The position numbers and the translations under genes are program-made. A stretch of DNA of 44,422 nucleotides from Lachnospiraceae bacterium. Lineage in GTDB: Bacteria; Bacillota; Clostridia; Lachnospirales; Lachnospiraceae. Where the stretch lies: NCBI GenBank assembly GCA_900770345.1, contig CAAGKF010000047.1, positions 1 to 44,422 on the forward strand. The letters run 5' to 3'. The notes beneath the pieces were generated by a model, which saw only the letters and a program-made list of their open reading frames with translations, searched no databases and was not told the origin of the DNA. Shown piece after piece: positions 17,106-25,282 of the stretch (the stretch's first letter is position 1; every line of letters begins with the position of its first letter).

Positions 17106-18893
17106 CTACATACGCTCCGGTGCTTCGATACCCAGCAGATCAATACAGGTCTCCAGCACTCTCTTTGTCAGGGTGATCAGCCCGATATAGCTGTCCTTAT
17201 AGGCTTCCTCCGGCTCTGCCAGAATCTTGGTATCATGGTAAAAGCTGTTGAAAGCATTGGCCAGCTCATAAATATACTGACAGATCTTGTGAGGCGCGGT
17301 CTCGGCAAAGCTGCCTTCCAGCACTTCATTGTACCGTGACAGCAGAAGCATCAGTCCCTTTTCCGATTCTCCCCTGGCCGGAAGGATCTTCTTCTCAAGG
17401 GCTTCGGCGCTCACCTGTCCTCCGTTGTCCTTATACTTGCCCAGGATCGACTTGATCCGGACAATCGTATAAAGGATGTAGGGTCCTGTATTTCCTTCAA
17501 AGGAAATGAACCTGTCCATATCAAACACATAGTCTTTGGATGCCTGATTGGACAGATCTCCGTACTTTAAAGCCGCCAGACCCACTTTTTTGGCTGTCTC
17601 TCTGGCCTCGGTCTCAGATACGGTGCGGTTTTCCATGATTCTCCGGAATACTGCTTCGTCAATATCGGCGATCAGCTTCTCCAGACGCATAACGCCGCCT
17701 TCCCGTGTCTTGAAGGGCTTTCCGTCCTTTCCGTTCATGGTACCGAAGCCAAGGAAGATCATAGGCGTATCCTGCTTTACGATCCCTGCCTTCTTTGCCG
17801 TACGGAATACCTGCTCAAAATGCATGCCCTGACGTTTATCCACCACGTAGATATAACGGTCCGGCCTGAAATCCTGCTCACGCTGAACGATGGTAGCCAG
17901 ATCGGAGGTGGCGTACAACGAAGCCCCGTCTGATTTACGGATCAGGCACGGAGGGATTTCCTTCGTATCGGTCTCCTCTGCCACATCCACCACCAGAGCT
18001 CCCTGGCTCTCATGAGCCAGACCCTTGTCGATCAGCATCTGGATCATATCACTGATATAAGGCTCCGCATCACTTTCGCCCTTCCAGAGATCAAAGTCCA
18101 CATTCAGGTTGGAATAATTCTTCTTCAGGTCCGCAACAGAAACCGTCATAATGTGCTTCCAGATGGCCCGGAAAGGCGCATATCCCTTCTGAAGCTTTAA
18201 GGTAGCCTGATGAGCCCTCTCCTTAAAGGTCTCATCCGCCTTGGACTTGGCACTGGCGGCAGGGTATATCTCCTCCAGCTCACCGATAGTAAAGGGAGCC
18301 TCCGCTGGATACTCTCCCTCATAATTCTCATCAAAATAAACCAGCTCCGGCTTTCTGTCCCGCAGCTCTTCAATGATCAGTCCCATCTGCAGGCCCCAGT
18401 CGCCCAGATGAACATCACCGATCATATGATGGCCCAGGAAGCGGCCCATGCGCTTTACGCTCTCACCGATGATCGCCGCGCGCAGATGTCCCACATGGAG
18501 AGGCTTTGCCACATTGGCGCCGCCGTAGTCAACAATAATGGTCTCCGGGCGCTCCAAGGGCTCCAGCCCCAGCTTTTCCGCCTTCGCCATCCCCCCCATA
18601 TACTCAGCCAGGAAATCAGCTGACAGCTTCAGATTGATAAAGCCCGGCATAACAGCCACCGCTTCGCTGAATACGGGATGCTCCTTTCCTGCCGTAAGCT
18701 TCTCTACAACCGCCGAGGCAATATCAATTGGTTTTTTTCTGTAGGCCTTGGCCGCCGCCATGGCCCCGTTGCACTGGTACTCACACAGATCAGGACGGTT
18801 GGACAGAACGACCTTGGCATACTTTTCCTCGTATCCGCAGTCCGCAAAGGCTGTCCGCAGTTCCTGTTCCATCATCTCCAGGATCTTTTTCAC
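17106..18893 (-). CDS. argS: Arginyl-tRNA synthetase
   Basis: 595 residues, the expected length. N-terminal additional domain (1-110), class I catalytic core with the HIGH-type motif 'HVGH' at 133-136 in 'GGANVAKPLHVGHLRAAIIGE', and the C-terminal DALR anticodon-binding domain with 'LLLLSRYNEVLEGSFAETAPHKICQYIYELANAFNSFYHD'. It charges tRNA-Arg. The start is the GTG at 18893 after AAGGAGAT. A terminator separates it from efp upstream, so it has its own promoter or is read through. Confidence 0.97.
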   Translation of the reverse strand: MKKILEMMEQELRTAFADCGYEEKYAKVVLSNRPDLCEYQCNGAMAAAKAYRKKPIDIASAVVEKLTAGKEHPVFSEAVAVMPGFINLKLSADFLAEYMGGMAKAEKLGLEPLERPETIIVDYGGANVAKPLHVGHLRAAIIGESVKRMGRFLGHHMIGDVHLGDWGLQMGLIIEELRDRKPELVYFDENYEGEYPAEAPFTIGELEEIYPAASAKSKADETFKERAHQATLKLQKGYAPFRAIWKHIMTVSVADLKKNYSNLNVDFDLWKGESDAEPYISDMIQMLIDKGLAHESQGALVVDVAEETDTKEIPPCLIRKSDGASLYATSDLATIVQREQDFRPDRYIYVVDKRQGMHFEQVFRTAKKAGIVKQDTPMIFLGFGTMNGKDGKPFKTREGGVMRLEKLIADIDEAVFRRIMENRTVSETEARETAKKVGLAALKYGDLSNQASKDYVFDMDRFISFEGNTGPYILYTIVRIKSILGKYKDNGGQVSAEALEKKILPARGESEKGLMLLLSRYNEVLEGSFAETAPHKICQYIYELANAFNSFYHDTKILAEPEEAYKDSYIGLITLTKRVLETCIDLLGIEAPERM

Positions 18894-18922
18894 GATTCAT
18901 GATCTCCTTTACTTTACAGAGT

Positions 18923-18951
18923 AAAAAACTGCTCCGGCTTTGGGCCGGAGC
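18923..18951 (-). terminator. Terminator after efp
   Basis: Minus-strand GCTCCGGC-CCAAA-GCCGGAGC (18931-18951) is followed by AGTTTTTT. It lies 37 bases after the efp stop and just before argS. Confidence 0.88.
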
Positions 18952-18987
18952 AATCCTTTCAGTCTTTCGTTTTCTGCTGTATTCAGC

Positions 18988-19545
18988 TTATACGCGGGAC
19001 AGATACTCACCGGTTCTGGTATCGATTTTGATCTTGTCACCGATCTCAACGAATAACGGTACGTTTACAGTTGCACCGGTCTCAACAGTTGCGGGCTTGC
19101 TTGCGCCTGTTGCGGTATCACCCTTGAATCCGGGCTCTGTCTCAGTGATCTCCAGCTCTACAAACAGAGGCGGCTCTACAGAGAATACATTGCCGTTGTA
19201 AGAACATACCTTACAAACCTCATTCTCCTTTACAAACTTCAGAGCATCGCCGATGATGTCCTTATTCAGAGCCAGCTGCTCATAGTTTTCTGTATTCATA
19301 AAGTTAAACAGATCGCCGTCTGCATACAGGTACTGCATATCTACTCTGTCAATTCTTGCTGCCGGAAATTTCTCGGTCGGACGGAATGTACGCTCTACAA
19401 CGCCGCCGTTAATTACATTTTTCAGTTTTGTACGTACGAAAGCTGCGCCCTTTCCTGGCTTAACGTGCTGGAACTCCATAATCTGAACAACCTGTCCGTC
19501 AATCTCCAGTGTAATGCCGTTTCTAAAATCGCCTGCTGATATCAT
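18988..19545 (-). CDS. efp: Elongation factor P
   Basis: 185 residues, three beta-barrel domains. The KOW-like N-domain carries the loop 'VKPGKGAAFVR', whose Lys32 is the tip that reaches the peptidyl-transferase centre and is post-translationally modified in many bacteria. The C-terminus 'IKIDTRTGEYLSRV' is diagnostic. EF-P relieves ribosome stalling at polyproline stretches. The AAGGAGG ribosome site is excellent, and a promoter lies about 70 bases upstream. Confidence 0.98.
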   Translation of the reverse strand: MISAGDFRNGITLEIDGQVVQIMEFQHVKPGKGAAFVRTKLKNVINGGVVERTFRPTEKFPAARIDRVDMQYLYADGDLFNFMNTENYEQLALNKDIIGDALKFVKENEVCKVCSYNGNVFSVEPPLFVELEITETEPGFKGDTATGASKPATVETGATVNVPLFVEIGDKIKIDTRTGEYLSRV

Positions 19546-19613
19546 AAAGATATTCCTCCTTAAGTTCGTTCAGGACGCCCCCAGAAGCGCCCGTTAAGTC
19601 TCTAATCTTTTTT

Positions 19614-19642
19614 ATTCTATACTATATAAGGACAATTTTCAA
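19614..19642 (-). promoter_or_regulatory. Promoter of efp
   Basis: Minus-strand -35 TTGAAA (19637-19642) and -10 TAGAAT (19614-19619), spacer 17 bases. Confidence 0.65.
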
Positions 19643-19671
19643 GTTTTTTTTCAACTGTTATAGCAATTCGT

Positions 19672-20178
19672 TTATTTCAGGCCGCCGATGATCTCATCGC
19701 AGATCCGGTCCACATCTTTTCCGTCTGTGACGATCACCAGATCAGCAGCCGCCAGATAACGCTCCCTGCGCTTTTCCATCATTCCGCGGATGTACTCCAC
19801 GTTCATATTGTTATTCAAAAGCGGACGCTCCGTGCTGTCCTTCACCCGTTCATAGATCGTCTCCGGCTCCGCCGTCAGAAGCACTACACAGCCGTTCTGC
19901 TTCATATAACCGGTGTTGGCCTCCCGCAGAACTACGCCGCCGCCGCAGGATACAATGGTATTTCCTTTTTCCTGAAGAGCCAGGATCGTATTGCTCTCCA
20001 TATCCCGGAAGTGATCCTCTCCGTATTTCGCAAAAATATCGGAGATGGCCATTCCCGCCTGCTCCACGATCATCTGATCCATTTCCACACGCTCCATGGA
20101 AAGCCGCTCAGACAGCCTTGCAGCCACTGTACTCTTTCCGGAACCCATAAAACCTATGAGAAAAATATTTTTTTTCAT
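19672..20178 (-). CDS. aroK: Shikimate kinase
   Basis: 168 residues. P-loop 'GFMGSGKST' (residues 9-17), shikimate-binding 'MDQMIVEQAGMAISDIFAKYGEDHFRDMES' with the D-x-D-like acid and Arg, 'SCGGGVVLRE' and the lid 'STERPLL'. It phosphorylates shikimate with ATP in the chorismate pathway. The start overlaps the aroE stop by 4 bases (20175-20178), so the two are translationally coupled. Confidence 0.95.
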   Translation of the reverse strand: MKKNIFLIGFMGSGKSTVAARLSERLSMERVEMDQMIVEQAGMAISDIFAKYGEDHFRDMESNTILALQEKGNTIVSCGGGVVLREANTGYMKQNGCVVLLTAEPETIYERVKDSTERPLLNNNMNVEYIRGMMEKRRERYLAAADLVIVTDGKDVDRICDEIIGGLK

Positions 20179-21044
20179 TTGAAGTACAGCTCCTTTACTT
20201 CTTCCACCGGCATATCCTGACCGGTAAACAGCTTAAAAGCGGAAACACCCTGCCAAAGCAGCATGCCCTTGCCTCCGATACAGGTGCAGCCTGCTTCCTT
20301 TGCCTCCCTCAGGAGCCTGGTCTCCACCGGATTGTAAACGGCATCGGCCACTACCAGTCCGGATCGGAACGCACTGAGGTCTTTCACAACGCTTTCATTG
20401 TCCATAGGCTTCATGCCCACGATAGTGGCATTGGCAAAAATATCGCTGGATTTGATCTCCTCCGTCATCTTCGCAGTATCCGCAATGTCATAGACATTTA
20501 CCGTGCACTCCGGAACAGCCTTTCTGATCTTCTCGGCAGTAGCCAGAGTTCTCTCAAAGAAGGCATCCTTAATATTAAAAATCGTGATCTCCCGTGCCCC
20601 GTCCAGAGCGCACTGCACCTGGATCGCTGTTGCCGCTCCGCCGCCTCCGGCTACGGTGATCTTTTTTCCTCTGATCTCAATGCCGTGGTCACGGAGATTA
20701 TTCACAAAGCCCTCACCGTCTGTGATGTGGCCCGTCAGCTTTCCGTCTGTATTTACAATGGTATTGACTGCCCCGATGATCCTGGCGGCAGGAGACAGCT
20801 CATCCATGCATTTTGCCGCCTCCGTCTTGCAGGGCATGGTCACATTGCCGCCCCGCATTTTAAAAAGCTTCATGGCCGCAATCGCGTCCTTTACCTCATT
20901 CTCCTTGATATCAAAGGCTACATACACATAGTCCAGCCCCAGCTTCTGAAAACTGTAGTTATACATGGCCGGTGAACCGGAATGGCCTACCGGCGAACCG
21001 ATCAGCGCCATTACTCCTGTGTGGCCTGAAATTCTCTTTTCCAT
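20175..21044 (-). CDS. aroE: Shikimate dehydrogenase
   Basis: 289 residues from the preferred ATG at 21044, which has AGGAGGAG 9 bases upstream. An alternative ATG at 21083 overlaps the yqeG stop as ATGA but lacks a ribosome site. Substrate motifs 'GSPVGHSGSPAMYN' and 'NVTMPCK' (catalytic Lys), the catalytic Asp in 'TDGEGF', and the NADP-binding glycine loop 'TVAGGGGAATAI' are visible. It reduces 3-dehydroshikimate to shikimate. It belongs to a run yqeG-aroE-aroK; aroD for the preceding step lies on the opposite strand just beyond nrdR. Confidence 0.95.
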   Translation of the reverse strand: MEKRISGHTGVMALIGSPVGHSGSPAMYNYSFQKLGLDYVYVAFDIKENEVKDAIAAMKLFKMRGGNVTMPCKTEAAKCMDELSPAARIIGAVNTIVNTDGKLTGHITDGEGFVNNLRDHGIEIRGKKITVAGGGGAATAIQVQCALDGAREITIFNIKDAFFERTLATAEKIRKAVPECTVNVYDIADTAKMTEEIKSSDIFANATIVGMKPMDNESVVKDLSAFRSGLVVADAVYNPVETRLLREAKEAGCTCIGGKGMLLWQGVSAFKLFTGQDMPVEEVKELYFK

Positions 21045-21079
21045 CCTGTTTTTCTCCTCCTGTCTTTTCTCAGCATTAT

Positions 21080-21622
21080 TCATTCGTTATTCTTTTGATC
21101 CGCATTTAATTCGGCGTCTGCCTTCTTTCTCAGACGGCGTTTATAAAAAAATAATACCGGTTTCTCCAGATATCGTTTTAAAACGATCTGTATCTCCTCC
21201 CTGGGATCAATGGGACGAACCAGAATACTGCGGATTCCGGCCCGGTTTGCGCCGTACACATCCGTAAACAGCTGATCTCCTACAAACAGGGTGCTTTTCC
21301 TGTCCGTCCCCATCTGCTCCATTGCCTTTTCATAACCTGCCCTTTTCGGCTTTCCCGCCTTATAAATATAAGGGCTCTCCACCTGCCCGGCAAAGGACTT
21401 TACTCTTGGTTCCTTATTGTTGGAAAGGAGGCATGTCTGCATTCCCATATCGTGAAGCCGCTTAAAAAGAGCCAGCGCTCTTTCATCTGCCGGAGCACCG
21501 TGGGGCACCAGCGTATTGTCAATATCAAAAATAACACCCTTTATTCCCTTGCGGCCATACTGCTCAAAAGGGATCGTATAGGTGGAATCCGCCATATGGC
21601 AGGGATAAAACACTTCCAGCAT
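21080..21622 (-). CDS. YqeG-family HAD phosphatase
   Basis: 180 residues. HAD motif I 'IFDIDNTLVP' (about residues 32-41), motif II 'LLSNN', and Lys and Asp motifs 'KPKRAGYEKAM' and 'FVGDQLFTDVYGANRAG'. YqeG-type HAD-IIIA phosphatases are widely conserved in Firmicutes next to aroE or ribosome-assembly genes; a phosphatidylglycerophosphate phosphatase role is known for plant and yeast relatives, but the bacterial substrate is not certain. It lies 15 bases after nrdR. Confidence 0.9.
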   Translation of the reverse strand: MLEVFYPCHMADSTYTIPFEQYGRKGIKGVIFDIDNTLVPHGAPADERALALFKRLHDMGMQTCLLSNNKEPRVKSFAGQVESPYIYKAGKPKRAGYEKAMEQMGTDRKSTLFVGDQLFTDVYGANRAGIRSILVRPIDPREEIQIVLKRYLEKPVLFFYKRRLRKKADAELNADQKNNE

Positions 21623-21637
21623 ACGAAATTATCCTTC

Positions 21638-22090
21638 CTATTTTTTTAACAGCTTGCCCAGTTCCTCCATAAAGGTGTTCACATCCTTGAACTCCCTGTA
21701 TACCGAAGCGAAACGCACATAGGCAACCTCATCCTGACTTTTCAGCTTTTCCATCACCAATTCTCCGATGACAGAAGTGGGAACTTCCTTTTCCTCCATA
21801 TTGAAGATCTGATTCTCAATCTCATCGATCATGGCGTTTATCTGCTGAGAAGATACGGGGCGCTTGTGACAGGAATGGACAATGCCGGATTCAATCTTGG
21901 AACGGTCATAGGTCTCCCTGGTATTATCCTTTTTGATCACCATAAGAGGCATGGTCTCCAGCTTCTCATAGGTGGTAAACCGCTTGCCGCAGCGCTCGCA
22001 CTGGCGCCTTCTGCGTATGGAGCTGTTGTCATCCGCAGGTCTGGAATCGATTACCTTCGTATCTGATTCGCCGCAGTATGGGCATTTCAT
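21638..22090 (-). CDS. nrdR: Transcriptional repressor NrdR
   Basis: 150 residues. N-terminal zinc ribbon 'MKCPYCGESDTKVIDSR...RRRQCERCGKRFTTYE' followed by an ATP-cone domain 'MVIKKDNTRETYDRSKI...'. NrdR senses ATP/dATP and represses ribonucleotide reductase genes. The start ATG at 22090 gives the standard length and follows AAAGGAAG; the longer frame to 22162 adds unrelated residues. Confidence 0.97.
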   Translation of the reverse strand: MKCPYCGESDTKVIDSRPADDNSSIRRRRQCERCGKRFTTYEKLETMPLMVIKKDNTRETYDRSKIESGIVHSCHKRPVSSQQINAMIDEIENQIFNMEEKEVPTSVIGELVMEKLKSQDEVAYVRFASVYREFKDVNTFMEELGKLLKK

Positions 22091-22203
22091 ACTTGTACAC
22101 TTCCTTTCTTTCGCACGTCGTATTGCTGCATTTATTTTAACCGAAGACCTCAGGGAGCGCAAGGGCTTTATGCTGCCGCTTTTTGCTTTTTTAAGTGAAT
22201 GTC

Positions 22204-22232
22204 TGGACGAATCCGTCTTTTGCAGTTAAAAT
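22204..22232 (+). promoter_or_regulatory. Candidate promoter of aroD
   Basis: TGGACG (22204-22209), 17-base spacer, TAAAAT (22227-22232). It would give a leader of about 70 bases to the aroD start. Confidence 0.45.
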
Positions 22233-22310
22233 GAAAAGTAAACAGTTCAGGCTCTGCCCTGACCGCTTCCTGATAAAAACATAAAAACTGACCGAAAGGG
22301 GATTTTTCGT

Positions 22311-23123
22311 ATGAAACCTGTACAAATAAAAAATCTGCTCCTGGGGGAGGGAATACCGAAGATCTGTGTTCCGCTGGTGGCCGATGAGCCCTCTGCTCTT
22401 CTTTCCCAGGCCGCCCTCCTGAAAACCACTCCTGCCGACCTGGCGGAATGGCGGATCGACTGGATGGATCACATACTGTCTCCCGGTTATCTGTCAGAGC
22501 TGCTCCCTTCACTCCGGAATGAGCTGGGGGAACTGCCGCTGCTCATCACCTTCCGCACTCTGCGGGAAGGCGGCCGCATGCCGGCTTCCTGGGCGGAATA
22601 TGAGACCGCAGTGACGGAGGCCATCTGCTCCGGTCTTGCAGATGCAGTGGACGTGGAGCTTTTCGCCGGAGAAGGCGCTGAAACGGAAGACGGCGCTTCT
22701 GTTCCGGAACATACCTGGGCTCTTCCCTCACGCCTGATCGCCCTGGCGAAGGAACACGGCGTGCGGGTAATTCTCTCCAGCCACGATTTCAATACCACCC
22801 CTTCTGAGGAGGAAATCATAAGCCGGCTGACGCAGATGGACGCTCTCGGCGGAGACATCGCCAAGATCGCCGTAATGCCGCAATGTCCGGAGGATGTTCT
22901 GGCCCTTCTGTCTGCCACAGCCCGGACAAAGAACACCCTCTCCTGCCCCGTCATCACTATGTCCATGAAAGGCGCCGGTCTCATAAGCCGGCTCTGCGGC
23001 GAGGTTTTTGGCTCCTGTCTTACATTCGGAAGCGCAGGAGAAGCCTCCGCTCCCGGTCAGATCGATGCCGGAGAGCTTCACCATATTCTGGAAGTGATCC
23101 ACGAGAACCTTAAGCCCCAATAA
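22311..23123 (+). CDS. aroD: Type I 3-dehydroquinate dehydratase
   Basis: 270 residues. Catalytic His158 in 'SSHDFNTTP' and Schiff-base Lys185 in 'GDIAKIAVMP', with 'ITFRTLREGGR' for substrate binding. It dehydrates 3-dehydroquinate to 3-dehydroshikimate, the substrate of AroE. It is the only plus-strand gene in this part and lies close to aroE/aroK, so the shikimate genes are clustered but divergently transcribed. An acidic insertion at about residues 120-138 ('GEGAETEDGASVPEH') is longer than I expect for the family. AAAGGGGA precedes the ATG. Confidence 0.95.
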   Translation: MKPVQIKNLLLGEGIPKICVPLVADEPSALLSQAALLKTTPADLAEWRIDWMDHILSPGYLSELLPSLRNELGELPLLITFRTLREGGRMPASWAEYETAVTEAICSGLADAVDVELFAGEGAETEDGASVPEHTWALPSRLIALAKEHGVRVILSSHDFNTTPSEEEIISRLTQMDALGGDIAKIAVMPQCPEDVLALLSATARTKNTLSCPVITMSMKGAGLISRLCGEVFGSCLTFGSAGEASAPGQIDAGELHHILEVIHENLKPQ

Positions 23124-23494
23124 ATACGCAATAAACAGGATCTGTCTGAGGCAGTATTTCCGGTATTGATATGGTCGAAATACCAACCATATCAGTTGGT
23201 AATTTCAGGTCTGTTTCGGTAAACCCCCTTCTCCTTCTTATGCTTCTGTGATAAACTAAGAATGTAGCTTCCATCGGAGTACCGGGCTATCCCCCATAGC
23301 TGTCAGGTACTCCCTTTTGCGATTGGGGACTTGTTTTATTCAAACCATTAATCTTAACTATTAATCCTGTTAACCTTTTGAAGCCAATTGTTAACACTTT
23401 ATTTACATTTTACACATATTTTTATCACATTTTACTTGTATACTAACTCAAGTAAGAAAGCTAATGCTTTTCATACAACTTTTTCTCACAAACA
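23124..23494. other. Non-coding convergent spacer with several inverted repeats
   Basis: No convincing gene. It contains overlapping inverted repeats at 23154-23200 (GTATTTC/GAAATAC, TGATATGGT/ACCATATCA, ACCAAC/GTTGGT), a nested hairpin at 23276-23313, and then AT-rich sequence with a TATACT at 23439-23444 before the terminator hairpins. Confidence 0.5.
23276..23313 (+). ncRNA. Candidate structured RNA or 3' end of the aroD transcript
   Basis: GGAGTACC (23276-23283) pairs with GGTACTCC (23306-23313), and GCTAT (23286-23290) pairs with ATAGC (23296-23300) around a CCCCC loop. GGGG at 23325-23328 could pair with that loop as a pseudoknot. It matches no RNA family that I recognise. The strand is uncertain because the complementary strand folds equally well. 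Confidence 0.35.
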
Positions 23495-23543
23495 GGCCGG
23501 CAGGGAAACCTGCCGGCCACTCCTCCGTTAAGGAGGTTTTTTT
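23495..23543 (+). terminator. Double-hairpin bidirectional terminator
   Basis: GGCCGGCAGG-GAAA-CCTGCCGGCC (23495-23518) is followed at once by CCTCC-GTTAA-GGAGG-TTTTTTT (23522-23543). The second hairpin ends plus-strand transcripts. The first, read on the minus strand, can end the YmxH-type gene. Confidence 0.85.
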
Positions 23544-23575
23544 CGTCTCAAACTGAATTCCCAACTGCAGTCTTT

Positions 23576-23836
23576 TCAGTCCCTTACTTTTTCCAGTACA
23601 TCCTTATCTTTCAGATCCACCAGTATAATATCACTGCCAACCTGACAGATATCGTCAAAGGGGATCACATACTCTTTTTCCCGCCCAAGGAAACCGCAGA
23701 TACAGCCGGGACCGGGGACGATCAGGGCCAGCAGGCATCCCTTCTCCATATCAAAGTCCACATCCCCCACAAATCCCAGCCTTTTGCAGTCTTTTATATT
23801 AATGACTTCCTTTTGCTTCAGGTCATATATCCGCAC
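23576..23836 (-). CDS. YlmC/YmxH-family PRC-barrel protein (sporulation-associated)
   Basis: 86 residues forming a single PRC-barrel: 'MRIYDLKQKEVINIKDCKRLGFVGDVDFDMEKGCLLALIVPG', then 'YVIPFDDICQVGSDIILVDL'. YlmC/YmxH proteins are small, common in spore-forming Firmicutes, and annotated as sporulation proteins; the molecular role is not established. The length is normal. It appears to be a single-gene unit ending at the double hairpin. Confidence 0.88.
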   Translation of the reverse strand: MRIYDLKQKEVINIKDCKRLGFVGDVDFDMEKGCLLALIVPGPGCICGFLGREKEYVIPFDDICQVGSDIILVDLKDKDVLEKVRD

Positions 23837-23894
23837 AGCTGCCGCCTCCGGCCTTTTTACTACTCTATGCGGGATAGAGTCCTATTAGCCCTGC

Positions 23895-24734
23895 CTACTC
23901 CCGGAAATCTTCCCCGTTCTGAAAAACGGGCCGCCCGAAGCCGGAATCTTCCTTTACCATATCGCGGTAAAACAGCATATTGGCGCATAGAATATACGGA
24001 GCTGCCCAAAGAGTGCCGATACCAACAGACAGGTAGATCAGCAGGAGCCATCCCGCAAAAGAACATTCCAGACAGAACAGCTTCCATCTGCGTCCCTTCA
24101 TCATCTGCCAGCAGACACAGATGGCCTCCCAGGGTCCGCGCCAGGGCTCATCCACCAGAACAAACAAAAACATTCCTATACTCAGGTAGACAAAAACAAA
24201 GGCAGCCACCAGCAGAAGATTCATAACGACCATGGCTGCAATCACCAGTACCCCCAGTCCACCGGCAGCCAGAAGCAGACTGATAACCACCATGATCAGA
24301 AAAGCAGGCACCGAAACCCCCAGGATGATTGCTCCCATGATTGCAGACGCGGCAAGCATTTTTATAAATAATCCCCGCTGGAAACCGAAAAACAGATCTC
24401 CCAGAGAAGCTTCTTCCTGATCGACCGCCCGCATCACAAGCCTGATATGCCCTGCTCCCAAAATTACAGACAGGACGATATCAATAAAATAGAAAATCAC
24501 AAAAACCGTTGTCAGACCCAGAACAGCGGCAGTGCCGGCAAAAAGGCTGCTCCAGTTCAGACTGAAACGATGGCCCAGAACAAGGCTGCGGCTCAGGAAT
24601 CCCGATACCAGTGAAGGGATCAGTGTTACCATAAAAGTAATGCACTGACTGAGCAGGGAAGCAAGGACCAGGAGCTTGTACCTGCCCTTCAGCAGCTTTC
24701 TTGCCTGTGTATGATATTGTGCTGCGCGTTTCAT
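23895..24734 (-). CDS. DUF975-family integral membrane protein
   Basis: 279 residues with about six hydrophobic segments. It begins 'MKRAAQYHTQARKLLKGRYKLLVLASLL', the Arg/Lys-rich lead helix typical of DUF975, and contains 'VFVYLSIGMFLFVLVDEPWRGPWEAICVCWQMMKGRRWKLFCLECSF', the conserved core with the 'S..MMKG.K...F.L..SF' pattern. The function of the family is unknown. The GGAGGTG ribosome site is good. It overlaps the DUF4190 gene by 4 bases, so the two are coupled. Confidence 0.85.
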   Translation of the reverse strand: MKRAAQYHTQARKLLKGRYKLLVLASLLSQCITFMVTLIPSLVSGFLSRSLVLGHRFSLNWSSLFAGTAAVLGLTTVFVIFYFIDIVLSVILGAGHIRLVMRAVDQEEASLGDLFFGFQRGLFIKMLAASAIMGAIILGVSVPAFLIMVVISLLLAAGGLGVLVIAAMVVMNLLLVAAFVFVYLSIGMFLFVLVDEPWRGPWEAICVCWQMMKGRRWKLFCLECSFAGWLLLIYLSVGIGTLWAAPYILCANMLFYRDMVKEDSGFGRPVFQNGEDFRE

Positions 24735-25141
24735 TGCAATATCACCTCCGGAAGTGCGGAAGCCGCATTCACAATGACCAGGAGCAGAGCAGCAAAAACA
24801 GAAAACGCGATACCGGCTGCCGACATAATCAGGCCGGCTTTTGCAGCGCTGTCCATAGGCTCTTCCCCTCTGGAGAGAAGCGCAAAAATAATTCCCAGCG
24901 CACCGAATATAACCCCGATCCCGCAGCAGCAGCAGCTCACAAGCGACAGGATTCCCATAACCATAGACGCGATCGCCATTCCGTTTTTCTTCGGTTCCTC
25001 CTTTACCGGTTCTTCCTTTATTGGTTCCACCTTGATCGGCTCCCGATCCCGGCCTTCATCGGCTGTCCATCGGTTTCCGCCGCCGTCTGTATCTTTTTCC
25101 GGCATGGGCATATCGCCGGTATTGTTTTCATCAAAATCCAT
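24731..25141 (-). CDS. DUF4190-type small membrane protein
   Basis: 136 residues. An acidic, Pro/Lys/Glu-rich N-terminus (about 1-52, with imperfect 'PIKVEPIKEEPVKEEP' repeats) precedes two membrane helices separated by 'RGEEPMDSAAKAGLI', the DUF4190 pattern. A run 'SCCCCGIG' lies in the first helix. Function unknown; such proteins often sit beside DUF975 proteins. A promoter is visible upstream. Confidence 0.8.
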   Translation of the reverse strand: MDFDENNTGDMPMPEKDTDGGGNRWTADEGRDREPIKVEPIKEEPVKEEPKKNGMAIASMVMGILSLVSCCCCGIGVIFGALGIIFALLSRGEEPMDSAAKAGLIMSAAGIAFSVFAALLLVIVNAASALPEVILQ

Positions 25142-25185
25142 CTGTTTTCTCCTTTCCCATAATAAATGCCTATCTTATGGTCAAA

Positions 25186-25214
25186 AGTATATCATATCCG
25201 ACAAAAAAATACAA
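25186..25214 (-). promoter_or_regulatory. Promoter of the DUF4190-DUF975 pair
   Basis: Minus-strand -35 TTGTAT (25209-25214), 17-base spacer, -10 TATACT (25186-25191). The -35 is inside the tail of the metQ terminator. Confidence 0.6.
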
Positions 25215-25247
25215 TCCGCCATGCATTTTTGCCTGGCGGACCGTATT
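25203..25247 (-). terminator. Terminator of the metNIQ operon
   Basis: Minus-strand TCCGCCA...TGGCGGA stem (25215-25240) with inner GCA/TGC pairs, followed by TTGTATTTTTTT. It lies 36 bases after the metQ stop. Confidence 0.85.
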
Positions 25248-25282
25248 TTCTGTCAATTTTATCTTTTACATACAAACGGACC

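Noticed and set aside
23416..23444. Promoter for a small plus-strand RNA with TATACT at 23439-23444
   Set aside because: There is no acceptable -35 at 16-18 bases upstream.
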